64,000 bases of DNA from Pullulanibacillus pueri (lineage in GTDB: Bacteria; Bacillota; Bacilli; Bacillales; Sporolactobacillaceae), in NCBI RefSeq assembly GCF_014639255.1, contig NZ_BMFV01000017.1:1-64000 (forward strand). Reading direction: 5' to 3'. Position numbers and translations under genes: made by a program. The notes under the pieces were generated by a model. That model had not been told where the DNA came from. It made no database searches and worked only from the letters and a program-made list of their open reading frames with translations. Positions 63,677-64,000 of this stretch are shown here, piece after piece; position 1 is the first letter of the stretch; each line of letters starts with the position of its first letter.

Positions 63677-64000
63677 CTATTTACGATGGACATGCTTTCG
63701 CGGTTTATATCGCGCATTTTCTAAGAAATCCGTCACAATCTGATCAGGTATTTTTGTCAATTTTATGCCTGCTGACTTCGCCGTGACAATCATTCGACAC
63801 GCCATTTCCAAAGTCTCTAAACGCATCACAGCATCTGAAAATGAATCATCAAAAAGAATCACACCATGATTTTTAAGAATAATCACATGACCCTTTTCAG
63901 CTTGTTCCTTAACAGCTTCACCTAACTCTACTGTGCCAGGGTGATAATAGTCTACATAAGCGACATCTTCAAGAAAATACATTGTTTCTACAAACAACTC
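63677..64000 (-). CDS. class II aldolase/adducin-family protein (partial, 5' end outside window)
   Basis: The frame is open at the window end, so only the C-terminal 107 or so residues are seen. The block HVIILKNHGVILFDDSFSDAVMRLETLEMACRMI is typical of class II aldolases (fuculose- or ribulose-phosphate aldolase, OtnC decarboxylase). The zinc-binding His of the KNHG motif is present; the N-terminal HxH lies outside. It is probably the upstream gene of the acid-sugar operon. Confidence 0.85.
   Translation of the reverse strand, partial: ELFVETMYFLEDVAYVDYYHPGTVELGEAVKEQAEKGHVIILKNHGVILFDDSFSDAVMRLETLEMACRMIVTAKSAGIKLTKIPDQIVTDFLENARYKPRKHVHRK

Noticed and set aside
1..64000. tRNA, rRNA, tmRNA genes
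   Set aside because: No cloverleaf with conserved GTTCRA loop and no rRNA core sequence was noticed on either strand.

Overview
The window is a low-to-mid GC Gram-positive chromosome segment that fits Bacillales (Firmicutes). The evidence is a B. subtilis-like order yeaC-yeaD-yebA-guaA-pbuG-yebE-yebG-purEKBCSQLFMNHD-yerA-yerB-yerC, strong AGGAGG-type ribosome binding sites, guanine riboswitches, PurR and Zur operators of the Bacillus type, and a kinase domain resembling sporulation sensor kinases. The genus cannot be fixed from sequence alone; a spore-former related to Sporolactobacillaceae is my low-confidence guess. Almost all genes read on the minus strand.

Layout (left to right, so 3' to 5' for most operons): 1-1320 is gene-free and packed with dispersed and tandem repeats. 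1.3-4.5 kb holds yerC, yerB, yerA. 4.7-17.4 kb is the complete 12-gene IMP-synthesis operon, preceded by a PurR box pair, a guanine riboswitch and an attenuator. 17.7-21.6 kb holds yebG, yebE, an Hsp20-like gene, a small membrane protein, more repeats, and pbuG with its own PurR boxes and riboswitch. 22-29 kb is accessory: two MFS exporters, an ArsR regulator with a probably leaderless mRNA, a TnpB remnant, a candidate type I toxin-antitoxin locus, broken genes, and a Zur-controlled rpsN2-cobW pair. 29-35.4 kb holds guaA (third guanine riboswitch) and yebA-yeaD-yeaC.

36-57.7 kb is the most unusual part: an island built around cyclic di-GMP. Upstream are a KaiC-like ATPase, two paralogous small winged-helix-like proteins, a GAF/LuxR regulator, a membrane GGDEF-EAL-PAS-PAS-histidine-kinase fusion, a PAS3-GGDEF diguanylate cyclase and a PilZ protein. 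A canonical c-di-GMP-I (GEMM) riboswitch plus terminator then leads a 12-gene unit: folE, a tandem-domain 6-pyruvoyl-tetrahydropterin synthase, a short-chain reductase (together a tetrahydrobiopterin-like pathway), an anti-sigma-type ATPase, an alpha/beta hydrolase, an acyl carrier protein, an AMP-ligase, a Cache/HAMP-type membrane sensor, a STAS protein, a SpoIIE/RsbU-type phosphatase, a Jag_N-FapA protein and a second STAS protein. I infer that c-di-GMP made or destroyed by the upstream enzymes sets expression of a pterin-synthesis, partner-switching and acyl-transfer module. I know of no described system with this composition.

57.9-58.4 kb is a MITE-like repeat, and 58.4-64 kb is an acid-sugar catabolic operon (DUF1537 kinase, MFS transporter, RuBisCO-like protein, zinc dehydrogenase, class II aldolase cut by the window end). 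No rRNA, tRNA or CRISPR array was found.
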